NCBI RefSeq assembly: GCF_028882275.1
Contig: NZ_JARBUT010000002.1
Coordinates: forward strand, 248,001 to 312,000
DNA: 64,000 bases
Origin: Nocardiopsis sp. N85
GTDB lineage: Bacteria; Actinomycetota; Actinomycetes; Streptosporangiales; Streptosporangiaceae
Direction: 5' to 3'
This document shows, piece after piece, positions 46,678-55,402 of the stretch (its first letter is position 1; each line of letters opens with the position of its first letter). Position numbers and translations under genes: made by a program. Below the pieces are notes generated by a model, which saw nothing but the letters and a program-made list of their open reading frames with translations, did not search any database and was not told the origin of the DNA.

Positions 46678-47493
46678 TCAGGGCTTGCGCGCCACGCCGC
46701 CGTACTGGTCGAGCCCGCGACGGGTGCCGACCTCGATGGGCGCGGGGCGCCACAGGGGGCAGGGGACGACGCCGGGTTCCAGCAGTTCCAGTCCCTCGAA
46801 GCGGGCCGCGATGAACTCCGGGCTGCGCAGCAGGTACGGGACGTCGCCCTGCTTGTTCCCGACCTCGATGGCCGCGTTGTAGGCCTCGCTGGTGTCGGCG
46901 CCGTCGTAGCTCGCCAGGTGGCTGCCCGAGGGCAGGGCGTCCAGCAGGCGGCGGACGATCGGCTGGACCTCGTCCTCGGGGACGTGGCCCAGGATCCCCA
47001 TGAGCATGAGCGCGATGGGCCGATCGAAGTCCAGCGTCTCGGCGGCCCGCTCCAGGATGGTGTCGGGGTCGCGCAGGTCGGCGTCGATGTAGTCGGTGGC
47101 CCCCTCGGGAGAGCCGACCAGCAGGGCGCGCGCGTGTGCGAGCACGAGGGGGTCGTTGTCCACGTAGACGACACGACTCTCGGGGGCGATCGACTGGGCG
47201 ACCTCGTGCGTGTTGTTGGCGGTGGGCATCCCGGTGCCGATGTCGAGGAACTGGCGGATCCCCACGTCGCGCGTCAGGTGGGTCACGACGCGGATCAGGA
47301 ACTCCCGGCTGGTCCGGGCCAGGTCCACGATCTCCGGGAATCCCTCGGCCACCGCGTCGCCCGCCAGTCGGTCGATCGGGTAATGGTCCTTGCCGCCCAT
47401 CCAGTAGTTCCAGATACGGGCCGAGTGGGTCCGGGTGGTGTCGATCTGCGGAGAGCGGTCGGAGCCCGCGGGCGCGGGCCTGTCGTCGGTCAT
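46678..47493 (-). CDS. DUF574-type SAM-dependent methyltransferase
   Basis: 271 residues. IDTTRTHSARIWNYWMGGKDHYPIDRLAGD is the diagnostic N-terminus of the actinobacterial DUF574 (Methyltransf_19) family, and FLDIGTGMPTANNTHEVAQ is the SAM-binding loop. Members occur in many copies in Streptomyces and relatives; substrates are unknown. ATG at 47493 follows GAGGTGG; a GTG four codons upstream is the alternative. Divergent from an ArsR gene. Confidence 0.92.
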   Translation of the reverse strand: MTDDRPAPAGSDRSPQIDTTRTHSARIWNYWMGGKDHYPIDRLAGDAVAEGFPEIVDLARTSREFLIRVVTHLTRDVGIRQFLDIGTGMPTANNTHEVAQSIAPESRVVYVDNDPLVLAHARALLVGSPEGATDYIDADLRDPDTILERAAETLDFDRPIALMLMGILGHVPEDEVQPIVRRLLDALPSGSHLASYDGADTSEAYNAAIEVGNKQGDVPYLLRSPEFIAARFEGLELLEPGVVPCPLWRPAPIEVGTRRGLDQYGGVARKP

Positions 47494-47684
47494 GGGGGTG
47501 TCCACCTCGATGCACAGGGGGTCCGCGTCTCAGGGTGGAGAGTCCGACGCCGAAACGCCGAAAGGCCCGCCCACGGCGGAGGTTTGAGTCGGATCAACGA
47601 TAGACGACACCACCGCCGTCGCGCGGCCGCGCGACGTTCGGGCCCCGCACCGGCGGAGGGCCCGCGCGGACCTAGACTGCGCGT

Positions 47685-48047
47685 ATGCGGACCAGCGACG
47701 ACCGGCGGACGACCCCGAGCCTCTCCCACCCCGCACCCCTCGATCCGGATCGGATCGCCGTGGCGGCCGGGGTCTTCGCCCTGTTGTCCGACCCCACCCG
47801 CCTGCACCTGCTGTGGCTCCTCGCCGAGGACGAGGCCGACGTCGGCCGCCTCACCGAGGCCTGCGGCGCCTCGCGCACCGCCGTCTCCCAGCACCTGGCC
47901 AAACTGCGTCTCGCCGGACTCGTGGAATCGCGACGCCACTCGCGCCATGTCATCTACCGGCTCACCGACGGCCACCTGCGCAGGCTGGTGTTGGAGGCCC
48001 TCAACCACGCCGACCACGTCGTCACGGGAGAGCCCTTCCACGAGTGA
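47685..48047 (+). CDS. ArsR/SmtB-type metalloregulator
   Basis: 120 residues with an ArsR winged helix: FALLSDPTRLHLLWLLAEDEADVGRLTEACGASRTAVSQHLAKLRLAGLVESRRHSRHVIYRL. The C-terminal helix LEALNHADHVVTGEPFHE has His and Asp residues spaced like the alpha-5 metal site of SmtB/NmtR, so zinc, nickel or cobalt sensing is possible. No metal exporter is adjacent in this window. Confidence 0.88.
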   Translation: MRTSDDRRTTPSLSHPAPLDPDRIAVAAGVFALLSDPTRLHLLWLLAEDEADVGRLTEACGASRTAVSQHLAKLRLAGLVESRRHSRHVIYRLTDGHLRRLVLEALNHADHVVTGEPFHE

Positions 48048-48170
48048 CCGCCACGGCCGTCCCCGGGAGGGAGACAACGACGCCCGCACCGCGCCGGGAC
48101 ACCGCCGCCCGAGGCGGTCGACCCTCCCACCGGACCTCGGCGGAAGAGGGCCGACGAACCCTTCGACCGG

Positions 48171-48491
48171 GTGCCCCCGCTCCCGCGCGAGGCCGTGGTC
48201 CGTGCGACCCCGACCGAGAACACCTCCTGCCGCGATGAGTTCCGGCCGGGTCGCGGCACCGAGCCGGCCAACGGATCCGTCAGCCTGCTCGACATGACGC
48301 CCTACGGCCGCGGCGAGGCGTGGGAGGACAAGCCCGAGGGCCGGCCCGAGGGGCGCGACGCGTGCTGGTTCTGGCGCTCGGACGCGGACGGCAACGCCAC
48401 CCCGGGCCCGACCGGCCGCCCCGTACCGCAGTGGACCCGCCCCGGCGCGACCCCCGTGGCGACCCTCGGTCGGAACGGCCACTGCCACTGA
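48171..48491 (+). CDS. Hypothetical protein, uncertain
   Basis: A 106-residue frame starting at GTG with nearly all third positions G or C across its length, which supports coding. The sequence is Arg/Gly/Pro-rich and has three Cys; SVSLLDMTPYGRGEAWEDKP and DACWFWRSDADGN are the most protein-like parts. A shorter form from the ATG at 48294 (65 residues) is equally possible. No family recognised. Confidence 0.35.
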   Translation: MPPLPREAVVRATPTENTSCRDEFRPGRGTEPANGSVSLLDMTPYGRGEAWEDKPEGRPEGRDACWFWRSDADGNATPGPTGRPVPQWTRPGATPVATLGRNGHCH

Positions 48492-48636
48492 CGCCCCTTC
48501 GCCGACGGCGTCGGTGGGTGTCGGAGGCCGGGCGGAACCCCCGCACGACGCGAACGGTCCGCGCCGGTGGGCGGTTCCGTCCGAAAGGTGGAGGACTCCC
48601 GGTGGAAGAGGGCCCGGTCCGGGTCCGCCGGCCCGC

Positions 48637-48885
48637 TCAGGGGTCCGGGACGAAGACGCTCAGGCGGTACCACGTGTCCTGTTCCAGGCGGCCGCACAGG
48701 ACGTCGAGGCGCAGGTCGTCCACGCGGTACCGCGCCAGGCGGTCCCGTTCCCGAGCCCGGTGGGCACGCATCTCCGCCGGGTCGGTGGTCTCGAAGAGGA
48801 TCTCCCACCGCCCTGAGGCGTGCCGGGCCGACCGCTCCCGTGACCACCGCCGTTCGCGTTCACGACGCGCGCGCTCACCCGGCAC
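48637..48885 (-). CDS. Small basic-acidic protein downstream of methyltransferase
   Basis: 82 residues beginning VPGERARRERERRWSRERSARH, then WEILFETTDPAEMRAHRARERDRLARYRVDDLRLDVLCGRLEQDTWYRLSVFV. The GTG start sits just behind GAAGGAGGGG, one of the best ribosome binding sites in the window, which overlaps the preceding gene's stop codon. This fixes the start and shows coupling to the methyltransferase. Family unknown; the alternating charged helix followed by strands resembles small stress-response proteins but no match is claimed. Confidence 0.7.
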   Translation of the reverse strand: MPGERARRERERRWSRERSARHASGRWEILFETTDPAEMRAHRARERDRLARYRVDDLRLDVLCGRLEQDTWYRLSVFVPDP

Positions 48886-48895
48886 GGCCCCTCCT

Positions 48896-49639
48896 TCAGT
48901 CGGCGGCCCTCTCCCACACCGAGACGTGCTTCTCGCTCTCATCACCGAAAGGCGACCGGTCCCAGTCCTCCCAGCGGTCCACCAGGCGCATTCCCGCGAT
49001 CCTCGCCATGAGGTCGAGTTCCGCCGGCCATACGTAGCGGAAGGGGATGGACCGGAAGCTCCCGCGTCCGTCCGCGACCTTGACGTAGTTGGAACTGGAA
49101 CGCTGCGTCGCGGGCTCGTAGAGGTCGAACGCCCAGTCGCCCTCGCCCACGTGGAACGGCACCATGCTCTGCCCCTTGGGCAATCGGCGCAGTTCCGGCA
49201 CCTCCACCTCGACCACGAACCGCCCACCCGGCTCCAGGTGCGCCGCCGCGTTGACGAAACAGTCCACCTGCTCGTCCTGGGTGGTCACGTTCATGATCGT
49301 GTTGTAGACCAGGTAGACCACCGCGAAGGTGCCCGGTACCCGGGTCGCGGTGAAGTCCCCGATGGCGACCTCGATGGCATCGCCGCCCGGTTTGTCCCGC
49401 ATCCGCTTCACCATGGCGGGCGAGAGGTCGATGCCGTGCACGGGAACCCCTCGCGCGGCGAGCGGTAGCGCGATGCGCCCCGTGCCGATGGCGAACTCCA
49501 GGGCCCGCCCCTCCCCCGCGAGTCCGGCCAGCAGGTCGACCACGGGGTCCACCTTCTCCGGGGCGAACATGCCGTCCGGGGTGTCGTAGTCCCGCGCAAC
49601 GTCCTCGTCGAAGTGGTTCGGCTTGGCCTGATCTCTCAT
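48896..49639 (-). CDS. Class I SAM-dependent methyltransferase
   Basis: 247 residues. ALEFAIGTGRIALPLAARG is the SAM-binding motif I, VHGIDLSPAMVKRMRDKPG motif II region with its acidic residue, and GRFVVEVEVPEL a post-motif strand. Small-molecule O- or N-methyltransferases (Methyltransf_25 type) look like this. Start ATG giving MRDQAKPNHFDEDVARDYD. First gene of a two-gene operon with the small protein downstream. Confidence 0.9.
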   Translation of the reverse strand: MRDQAKPNHFDEDVARDYDTPDGMFAPEKVDPVVDLLAGLAGEGRALEFAIGTGRIALPLAARGVPVHGIDLSPAMVKRMRDKPGGDAIEVAIGDFTATRVPGTFAVVYLVYNTIMNVTTQDEQVDCFVNAAAHLEPGGRFVVEVEVPELRRLPKGQSMVPFHVGEGDWAFDLYEPATQRSSSNYVKVADGRGSFRSIPFRYVWPAELDLMARIAGMRLVDRWEDWDRSPFGDESEKHVSVWERAAD

Positions 49640-50007
49640 GCCCGCGACGCTAGCCCGCCCTCAGGGGTGTCGCACATGGTTTTTCCGGTCCGCCTCGGAC
49701 TCCGGCCGTGGCGGGTGAGGCCTGTTTCTCGAAACGCTCTGGCCGCCCACGGGGTTCTGGAGGCCGGCGGAGGAGGCGTCCGAGGAACGAGGACGTCGAC
49801 GCAGCGGCCGAAGGTTCGCGTTCTCCAGGCGGCCTCGCACGAACCGAAGCGCAACGGAGGTTCACAAGAGGCACGGCCGAGGTCTCCGGGGGCGGCACCG
49901 GGACCGTGCCGAACGCGCCCGGGTCCCCGCCGACGGGTCGGACCTCCACCCGGACCCGACGCACCGCGCGGGACGGGACACGGGTGGGGATCGAGGCCGA
50001 CCGCGCC
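49640..50007. other. Intergenic region, nothing recognised
   Basis: 368 bases between two minus-strand genes. Frames here lack consistent G/C third positions or ribosome binding sites. The methyltransferase promoter is presumably included. No known element seen. Confidence 0.4.
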
Positions 50008-50250
50008 TCAGGCGCCCTGGTCCTGATCGGACATCCGGTCGCGCGCCTCGGACAGGGTCGCGATCAGCTTGTCCAGGTAGGGGCGGTCCCTGCTGTCGTC
50101 GTGCAGGTGGAGGGTCACCCCGGGAGCCAGGTCGATCAGGGCCAACGCCAGGAGTTCGGGGTTGTCCTCCTGCCAGAACACCTTGACGTCCTCGACGTCG
50201 GGCTGGCTGATGGAGATCTGCACGTTCGTGGTGATCGAGGTCGTGGTCAC
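50008..50250 (-). CDS. Small acidic protein, unknown
   Basis: 80 residues: MTTTSITTNVQISISQPDVEDVKVFWQEDNPELLALALIDLAPGVTLHLHDDSRDRPYLDKLIATLSEARDRM. It is acidic, has no signal peptide, and predicted strands plus a C-terminal helix suggest a small folded domain. ATG with GAGG upstream (CTGAGGAGG-like). Family not recognised. It lies 120 bases downstream of the MerR gene. Confidence 0.7.
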   Translation of the reverse strand: MTTTSITTNVQISISQPDVEDVKVFWQEDNPELLALALIDLAPGVTLHLHDDSRDRPYLDKLIATLSEARDRMSDQDQGA

Positions 50251-50369
50251 GGGGCCTCCTCAGGGTTCGATGCGGGACCGGGCCGGTCGGAGGGCCCGAC
50301 GGCCGGCCGCGAGAAGCGCGGCCCCCGGTCACGACGGCCATGACCCGGTCGGTACGCCCGCTCACGGCC

Positions 50370-50762
50370 TCAACCTACCCGCGGATCGGAGCGATCTCCC
50401 TTCCCCGTGGACCTCGCCGGCGCCTCAGCCGGGGTCGCGGGTCCGGGGGAGGCCCCGGAGGCGCGGAGCTCCTCGTTGATCCGCTGCGCCTCCTCCAGTT
50501 GGTCCTCCAGGATGATGATCCTGCACGCGGCCTCGATCGGGGTCCCGGCGTCCACGAGTTCGCGGGCCCGAGAGGCGATCCTCAACTGGTAACGGGAGTA
50601 ACGGCGGTGGCCGCCCGCCGAACGCAGGGGCTCGATCAGGCGGGCCTCACCCAGGGCACGCAGGAAGGCCGGCGTGGTGCCGATCATCTCCGCGGCACGG
50701 CCCATGGTGTAGGCGGGATAGTCGTCGTCATCGAATCGGTCTTCTGCTCCGGGACGGGGCAA
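50370..50762 (-). CDS. MerR-family transcriptional regulator
   Basis: 130 residues. The MerR helix-turn-helix is YTMGRAAEMIGTTPAFLRALGEARLIEPLRSAGGHRRYSRYQLRIASRARELVDAG, followed by IEAACRIIILEDQLEEAQRINEEL, a helix for dimerisation. No Cys metal site is present in the C-terminus, so a metal role is unlikely. Begins at TTG in CTTGCCCCG; an internal ATG is possible. A long untranslated leader with a strong hairpin precedes it. Confidence 0.87.
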   Translation of the reverse strand: MPRPGAEDRFDDDDYPAYTMGRAAEMIGTTPAFLRALGEARLIEPLRSAGGHRRYSRYQLRIASRARELVDAGTPIEAACRIIILEDQLEEAQRINEELRASGASPGPATPAEAPARSTGKGDRSDPRVG

Positions 50763-51632
50763 GCGTTTCTCTTTCTCTCCTCAGCCCACACCGAGGGCCC
50801 CGACGCCGTTAGGCGTCGGGGCCCGAGAGTTCAATACCATCTACCGGCCGCTGCCGGTCTTCCGCTTCCCAAGGACGAGCCGATACGGGATAACGGGGAT
50901 CGCGGTTGTGTGACCGTGGACCACCTTCTTCCGAATCCGGGGCCTGCGGTACCCGAGTGGAGCCACCTCACACCCGGGCGATCCTGATGGCATCTGCTCC
51001 TCTCGATCTCACTTCGTGCATGACTTCCTGCCGCGGTTCCCCCGTACGGGCGGGATACCGATGTAACGGTCCTACCGGCTCCCGACGCCGTCCAACACTC
51101 GCGCGCCGGTCGAGCCCTACCGCGTACTGCTCTCCTGCTCCGGTATCCCCTGTACCGCGGGATGCCGGTCCTGCCGTACACCGGCGTATCCGGTGGTCGA
51201 TCAGTGGATCTCTGTTCCTACGAGAGAAAAGGTACCAGGACCACAGACCAATATCTACTGTGGAGAGAAGAGATTTTGTCGTGTCCTTCCGGCAGGGTCC
51301 GCGGCGCCCCGAGGGACGGATCCGGGCCCCGCGCGCACGGGGCCCGACGGGGGCGCGCCGAGAGCCTCTCCGCACGGGTGGGGTGTGCGGGGTCCGGGCG
51401 CACACCCGTGGGGACGGCCCCGGCCCGGGGCCGGAGTCGCCGCACCGACCCCACCGGAGTGACCGCTGCCGGACCCCCTCACCAGACCGTTCGGAACGAC
51501 CCTCGGCGTGGCGATCCCCTACGCGACGGGATCGGGGAGGGGTGACGTCACGGGTGCGATCCCGGGGAGGCGCGGCCGGGTTCCGGGCCGCCCGCACCCG
51601 CGAATCCGAGAAGCCGGAAGAAGGCCCTCCAC
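50763..51632. other. Long noncoding stretch of 870 bases
   Basis: Between divergent MerR and membrane-protein genes. Contains the hairpin at 50795-50824, a lower-GC tract at about 50870-51290 with an inverted repeat (CCACAG / CTGTGG, 51241-51263), and short repeated CCGGTATCC/CCGGTCC-like words. Frames on both strands are not protein-like. It may hold a leader RNA, a small RNA gene or regulatory sites; I cannot name it. Confidence 0.4.
50795..50824 (-). terminator. 13-bp hairpin in MerR leader
   Basis: A perfect stem (GGGCCCCGACGCC and its complement) with a GTTA loop, 33 bases upstream of the MerR start codon. It may be a terminator or attenuator in the leader, or the end of a small transcript. 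Confidence 0.55.
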
Positions 51633-52043
51633 ATGGCGTGGGCGCATGGCCCCCTGCTCCCCTCCACCCGCACCGGGGCGAACGGCCTGCGTCCCCGCAC
51701 GCGCTCACGCCTGATCATGGGGACGATCACCCTCGCCGCAGTCCTGACCGCCGCCTGGGCGGGGTCGATCGCCCTGTTGGCGGCCGACCCGGTCTCCTGT
51801 CTCCTCGTCTCCGAGGACATGGCGTCGATGCGGTGCGGCCGGATCGCCGAGCGCTTCGAGGACCTCGCCCCCTTCGCCGCCCTCGCCCTTCTGGTCCCGT
51901 TGATCGCGGGGGTGGGCCTCGGGTGGTGGCCGTTCGTGGCCGGGGCCGCCGTCGCGGTACTGGGAACCCTGCCGGTGTGCGCGCTGCTCTGGTCGTTCCT
52001 GATGGGCGCGCTCTCCCCGGGGGGAATCGCCCCGGGCCTCTGA
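51633..52043 (+). CDS. Membrane protein, unknown
   Basis: 136 residues with three hydrophobic segments (about 28-50, 78-98 and 102-122). Two Cys lie in the loop after the first helix (PVSCLLVSEDMASMRCGR), and could form a disulfide outside the cell. ATG with GAAGAAGG upstream. Family not recognised; coding supported by hydrophobic pattern and third-position bias. Confidence 0.6.
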   Translation: MAWAHGPLLPSTRTGANGLRPRTRSRLIMGTITLAAVLTAAWAGSIALLAADPVSCLLVSEDMASMRCGRIAERFEDLAPFAALALLVPLIAGVGLGWWPFVAGAAVAVLGTLPVCALLWSFLMGALSPGGIAPGL

Positions 52044-52273
52044 GGCCGGGGACGGGCCCGGTGCCGCTCGGGTACGGTCGGCGGGTTCCGGCGCTCCTCG
52101 ACGAGCCGACGCGGCTCCTCTTCTCCGGGCCGTCCCGCACCTTCCAGGACCTGGGGGGAGCGAGTGCTCCGACGACCCCGCCGTCGCGGGTCGACGACCC
52201 TGGAGACATCCGTGTCGGCGCCGTCGAGGGCCTGGGAGGGGTGGGCACGGACGGAAACGGTCATGTCCCGACG

Positions 52274-52311
52274 CGATCAGAGGTCATCGTGTACACGATG
52301 ACCTCTGATCG
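52274..52311. repeat. 38-bp perfect palindrome
   Basis: The arms CGATCAGAGGTCATCGTGT and its complement meet without a loop, giving a fully symmetric 38-bp sequence. It lies between convergent genes and is AT-richer than typical terminators here. It could be a bidirectional terminator or a protein-binding site; the arrangement does not decide. Confidence 0.6.
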
Positions 52312-52328
52312 TCCGCGACCCGTGAGGG

Positions 52329-52361
52329 CGCGGGGGCGAGCCCGCAGAACCCGCCCCCGCG
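52329..52361 (-). terminator. Hairpin terminator after ptsI
   Basis: A perfect 10-bp stem (CGCGGGGGCG / CGCCCCCGCG) with a 13-base loop, about 90 bases beyond the ptsI stop codon. It would end the PTS operon transcript. Confidence 0.55.
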
Positions 52362-52451
52362 TGGAGACGTCGTGCGGTCAGGCGAACGACGCCTCCGGTC
52401 GTGGCCGGGTATCCGCTGCGGTCCCACGGCGACGGAGTCCGACCACGACGG

Positions 52452-54137
52452 TCATAGGGCGGCGACCTCTGGCCGCGCGGCCGCGCGGACGGCCGCGCGG
52501 GCCCGCTCGGCGCTGTGCGCGGCGAGGGCGAGCTGGGCCAACCGGAGGCATTCGCTCCGGGTGTGGTTGGCCAGGGCGTGGCGCACCCCCGGTAGAGCCG
52601 GAGCGGACATGGACAGGCTCGTCGCCCCCAGTCCCACCAGGACCAGGGCCAGCAGCGGGTCGGCGGCGGCCTCTCCGCAGACGCCCACCGGGGTGCGCAG
52701 GTGCTCACCGGCGGATCCCACGGTCCCGATGAGGGACAGCAGCGATGGCTGCCACGGATCGAGCAGGTCCGGGAGGGAGCCCAGGGTGCGGTCGGTGGCC
52801 ATCGTGTACTGGGCGAGGTCGTTGGTGCCGATCGACACGAAGTCCACCTTGGCCAGCAACCGGTCGGCGAGCAGGGCCGCCCCCGGCACCTCGATCATCA
52901 CCCCGACCCGGGTCACCCCTTGGGCGCGGGCGAGATCGGCGAACTCCTCGGCCTCCCCCGGCGTGGACACCATGGGCGCCATCACCCGGACGTCGGCGCC
53001 GGTCTCCTCGGTGGCCGCCGCGATGGCGGCGAGCTGGTCGACGAGCAGGTCCCGGTGCAGACGGGCGGTACGGTAACCGCGCACCCCCAGGGCCGGGTTG
53101 TCCTCCTCCCCGACCGGGACGAACGCCAGCGGCTTGTCGGAGCCCGCGTCGAGGGTGCGCACGGTGAGCGGGCGCCCGGCGAACGCCGTGAACAGTCGGG
53201 CGTAGGCAACGGTCTGCTCTTCGCGGGTCGGTGGCTCGGTGCGCTCCAGGAAGAGGAACTCGGTGCGCAGCAGGCCCACGCCCTCGCTGTCGTGGGCGGC
53301 GGCCGTCTCGGGGTCGCCCTCCCCGACGTTGAGCAGCAGGGGGATCGGTACCCCGTCCGCGGTCGCCCCCGGGCCGGTGGACGAGCTCAGCAGGGAGCGG
53401 CGCAGTTCGGCGCGTCGGCGGATCCGCCGGCCGGTGTCCTCGTCGGGTTCGACGATGACGAGCCCCTCATCGCCGTCGATCGCCACCGTCGCCCCGTCCT
53501 CAAGGGAGTCGGCGTCCGCGCAGCCGACGACCGCGGGCAACCCGAGGCCCCGGGCGAGGATGACGGTGTGGCTGGTGGGTCCGCCGTACCGGGTGACGAT
53601 CCCCAGGACCGTGGCCGGGTCGAGCCGGACGGTGTCGGCGGGCGCGAGGTCCTCGGCGACCAGTACGTGCGGAACGCCCGGATCGGGCAGCCCCGGCATG
53701 GGCAGGTCGAGCAGCGCGGCCACCGCCCGATCGCGGATGTCCGCCAGGTCGGCGGCGCGTTCGGCGAGGTACCCCCCGGCGGCCAGGAGGAGTTCGCGGT
53801 AGGTCTCGCAGGCGTTGTGCACCGCCCAGGCCGCGGGGTCGCCGGCGGCGGTGCGCTCACCGATCCGGCGGCCGAGCTCGGGGTCGCGGGCCATGAGGGC
53901 CTGGGCCCCGAGCACCGCCGCGGCGTCCCCGCCGAGTTCGGCGGCCTGGGCGTCGAGGCGGGCGGCGACCCCGTCGAGGGACCGTCGGGCGGCCGCGGCC
54001 TCGGTGTCCGGGTCGCCGGCGGCGGGACGGTGGTCGGGCAGGCGCGGTGGCGGCGCCATGCGCGCCACCGGACCGACCGCCGCCCCCGGGGCCGCCGGGA
54101 TGCCGTTGAGGTGGGAGGGGGGCCGGGTGTGCGCCAT
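52452..54137 (-). CDS. ptsI: PTS enzyme I (phosphoenolpyruvate-protein phosphotransferase)
   Basis: 561 residues, the family length. GGPTSHTVILARGLGLPAV holds His190, phosphorylated by PEP (His189 in E. coli), and GLLRTEFLFLERTE binds PEP, as does FVSIGTNDLAQYTMATDR near the C-terminus. It passes phosphate to HPr (encoded at 59469) and starts the whole relay. Start ATG chosen at MAHTRPPSHLNGIPAAPG. Last gene of the minus-strand PTS operon. Confidence 0.96.
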   Translation of the reverse strand: MAHTRPPSHLNGIPAAPGAAVGPVARMAPPPRLPDHRPAAGDPDTEAAAARRSLDGVAARLDAQAAELGGDAAAVLGAQALMARDPELGRRIGERTAAGDPAAWAVHNACETYRELLLAAGGYLAERAADLADIRDRAVAALLDLPMPGLPDPGVPHVLVAEDLAPADTVRLDPATVLGIVTRYGGPTSHTVILARGLGLPAVVGCADADSLEDGATVAIDGDEGLVIVEPDEDTGRRIRRRAELRRSLLSSSTGPGATADGVPIPLLLNVGEGDPETAAAHDSEGVGLLRTEFLFLERTEPPTREEQTVAYARLFTAFAGRPLTVRTLDAGSDKPLAFVPVGEEDNPALGVRGYRTARLHRDLLVDQLAAIAAATEETGADVRVMAPMVSTPGEAEEFADLARAQGVTRVGVMIEVPGAALLADRLLAKVDFVSIGTNDLAQYTMATDRTLGSLPDLLDPWQPSLLSLIGTVGSAGEHLRTPVGVCGEAAADPLLALVLVGLGATSLSMSAPALPGVRHALANHTRSECLRLAQLALAAHSAERARAAVRAAARPEVAAL

Positions 54138-54225
54138 GATCACTCCGTGGGTCGGTGTTCCCGTGATCTCAGGGAACATCAGGAGGGCGGGTCGTGGTAG
54201 CCCCGTTTCCGGGGCTGTGGGGGAG

Positions 54226-55266
54226 TCAGGGCTGGATGGTCACCTTGATGGCGGTGCCGGAGGCGACCGTCTCGATGGCCTTGTGCACGTCGGCCAGCGC
54301 CATCCGCTCGGTGATGAGGTCGGCGACGGGCACCGCGCCCGTGGCGATCAGTTCCAGGGCGCGCTTGTTGTGCTCGGGGCTGGAACCGTTGGCGCCGAAG
54401 ATCGAGATCTCCCGGTAGTGGACGATGTTGGAGTCCAGGGCGATGATCGGGTTGTCCTTGGGCAGGCCGCCGAAGAAGCTGATCCGGCCGCTGCGGGCGA
54501 CCATCCTCAGCGCGTCCTCCTGGGCGCGTCCGGCGGCGGCCGCGGTGATGACCACGTCGGCGCCGCGTCCGTCGGTGAGGCGCAGCACCTCTTCCACCGC
54601 GTCCACCTCCTCGCCGCAGATCGCGGCGTCGGGCTCGACGATCCGGGCGGACATGTCGAGGCGGCCCCGGTTGACGTCCACGAGGAAGACCTTCTTCGCA
54701 CCCTTGGCGCGGGCCAGTCGCACGTGCAGGCAGCCGATGGGACCTGCGCCCATCACCACGACGACGTCGCCCTCGCCGACCCCGGCGATCTCCTGGCCGT
54801 TGAGGACGCAGGCGAGCGGTTCGGCGACGGAGGCCTCGGCGTAGTCGAGGCCTTCGGGGATGCGGTTGACCCCGTCGACGGCCAGGACGGACTCGGGGAT
54901 GATCATGTACTCGGCGAACCCGCCGTCGTAGTGGTAGCCCATGGACTCCTGGCGCGAGCACACCGTGAACCGGCCGTCGGAGCACTCCGTGCAGGTGCCG
55001 CACGGGATGGCGGCGATGACCTGGACGGCGTCGCCCTCGGCCCAGCCCTCCACCCCGTCGCCGACCTCGACGACGCGGCCGGCGATCTCGTGGCCGATGA
55101 CCCGGGGCGGATCGATGTGGTGGTGTCCGTGACGGAAGATCTTCACGTCGGTGCCGCAGGTGGAGCAGTTGGCGACGGCGATCTTGAGCTGGCCGGGACC
55201 GGCGGTGGGTTCGGGTGCCTGTTCCAGTCGGATGTCACCGGGGGCGTAGAAGCGGGCGACGAGCAT
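54226..55266 (-). CDS. Zinc-dependent medium-chain dehydrogenase
   Basis: 346 residues. Catalytic zinc ligands Cys37 (CGTD), His59 and Glu60 (GHE) are present; structural zinc cysteines occur in IPCGTCTECSDGRFTVC. The NAD(P)-binding fold carries VVMGAGPIGCLHVRLARAKG. It resembles sorbitol, threonine and hexitol-phosphate dehydrogenases. Its place inside a mannitol-type PTS operon suggests it oxidises the imported polyol phosphate to a ketose phosphate. Substrate is inference. Separated from EIIA by a strong hairpin. Confidence 0.9.
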   Translation of the reverse strand: MLVARFYAPGDIRLEQAPEPTAGPGQLKIAVANCSTCGTDVKIFRHGHHHIDPPRVIGHEIAGRVVEVGDGVEGWAEGDAVQVIAAIPCGTCTECSDGRFTVCSRQESMGYHYDGGFAEYMIIPESVLAVDGVNRIPEGLDYAEASVAEPLACVLNGQEIAGVGEGDVVVVMGAGPIGCLHVRLARAKGAKKVFLVDVNRGRLDMSARIVEPDAAICGEEVDAVEEVLRLTDGRGADVVITAAAAGRAQEDALRMVARSGRISFFGGLPKDNPIIALDSNIVHYREISIFGANGSSPEHNKRALELIATGAVPVADLITERMALADVHKAIETVASGTAIKVTIQP

Positions 55267-55323
55267 GTTCGGCCTTTCGTGTTGCGGCCCGAAGGCGGGG
55301 ATTGTCCCGCTCGGGCGGTGGTC

Positions 55324-55365
55324 CCCCGCCCGCCGGTCCGGGGAGTGAGCGGACGGCGGGCGGGG
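55324..55365 (-). other. Intercistronic hairpin in PTS operon
   Basis: A near-perfect 16-bp stem (CCCGCCCGCCGGTCCG with one bulge against its complement) lies between EIIA and the dehydrogenase. It may reduce read-through, setting a lower dose of the dehydrogenase and EI relative to the EII proteins, or protect the upstream message. Confidence 0.45.
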
Positions 55366-55402
55366 CGGTGAGGACGACCGGGCCGTGTGACGGCCACCGG
55401 GG

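Larger units (their letters stand above)
52044..52451. other. Convergent intergenic region with palindromes
   Basis: 408 bases between convergent genes. Carries the 38-bp palindrome and a second hairpin toward ptsI. No gene seen. Confidence 0.5.

Noticed and set aside
51255..51482. Short frames within the 870-bp gene-free stretch
   Set aside because: No ribosome site and third-position composition not that of the neighbours.
52274..52311. Insertion-sequence terminal repeat
   Set aside because: The palindrome has no transposase gene or paired copy nearby, so a mobile-element origin is not supported.
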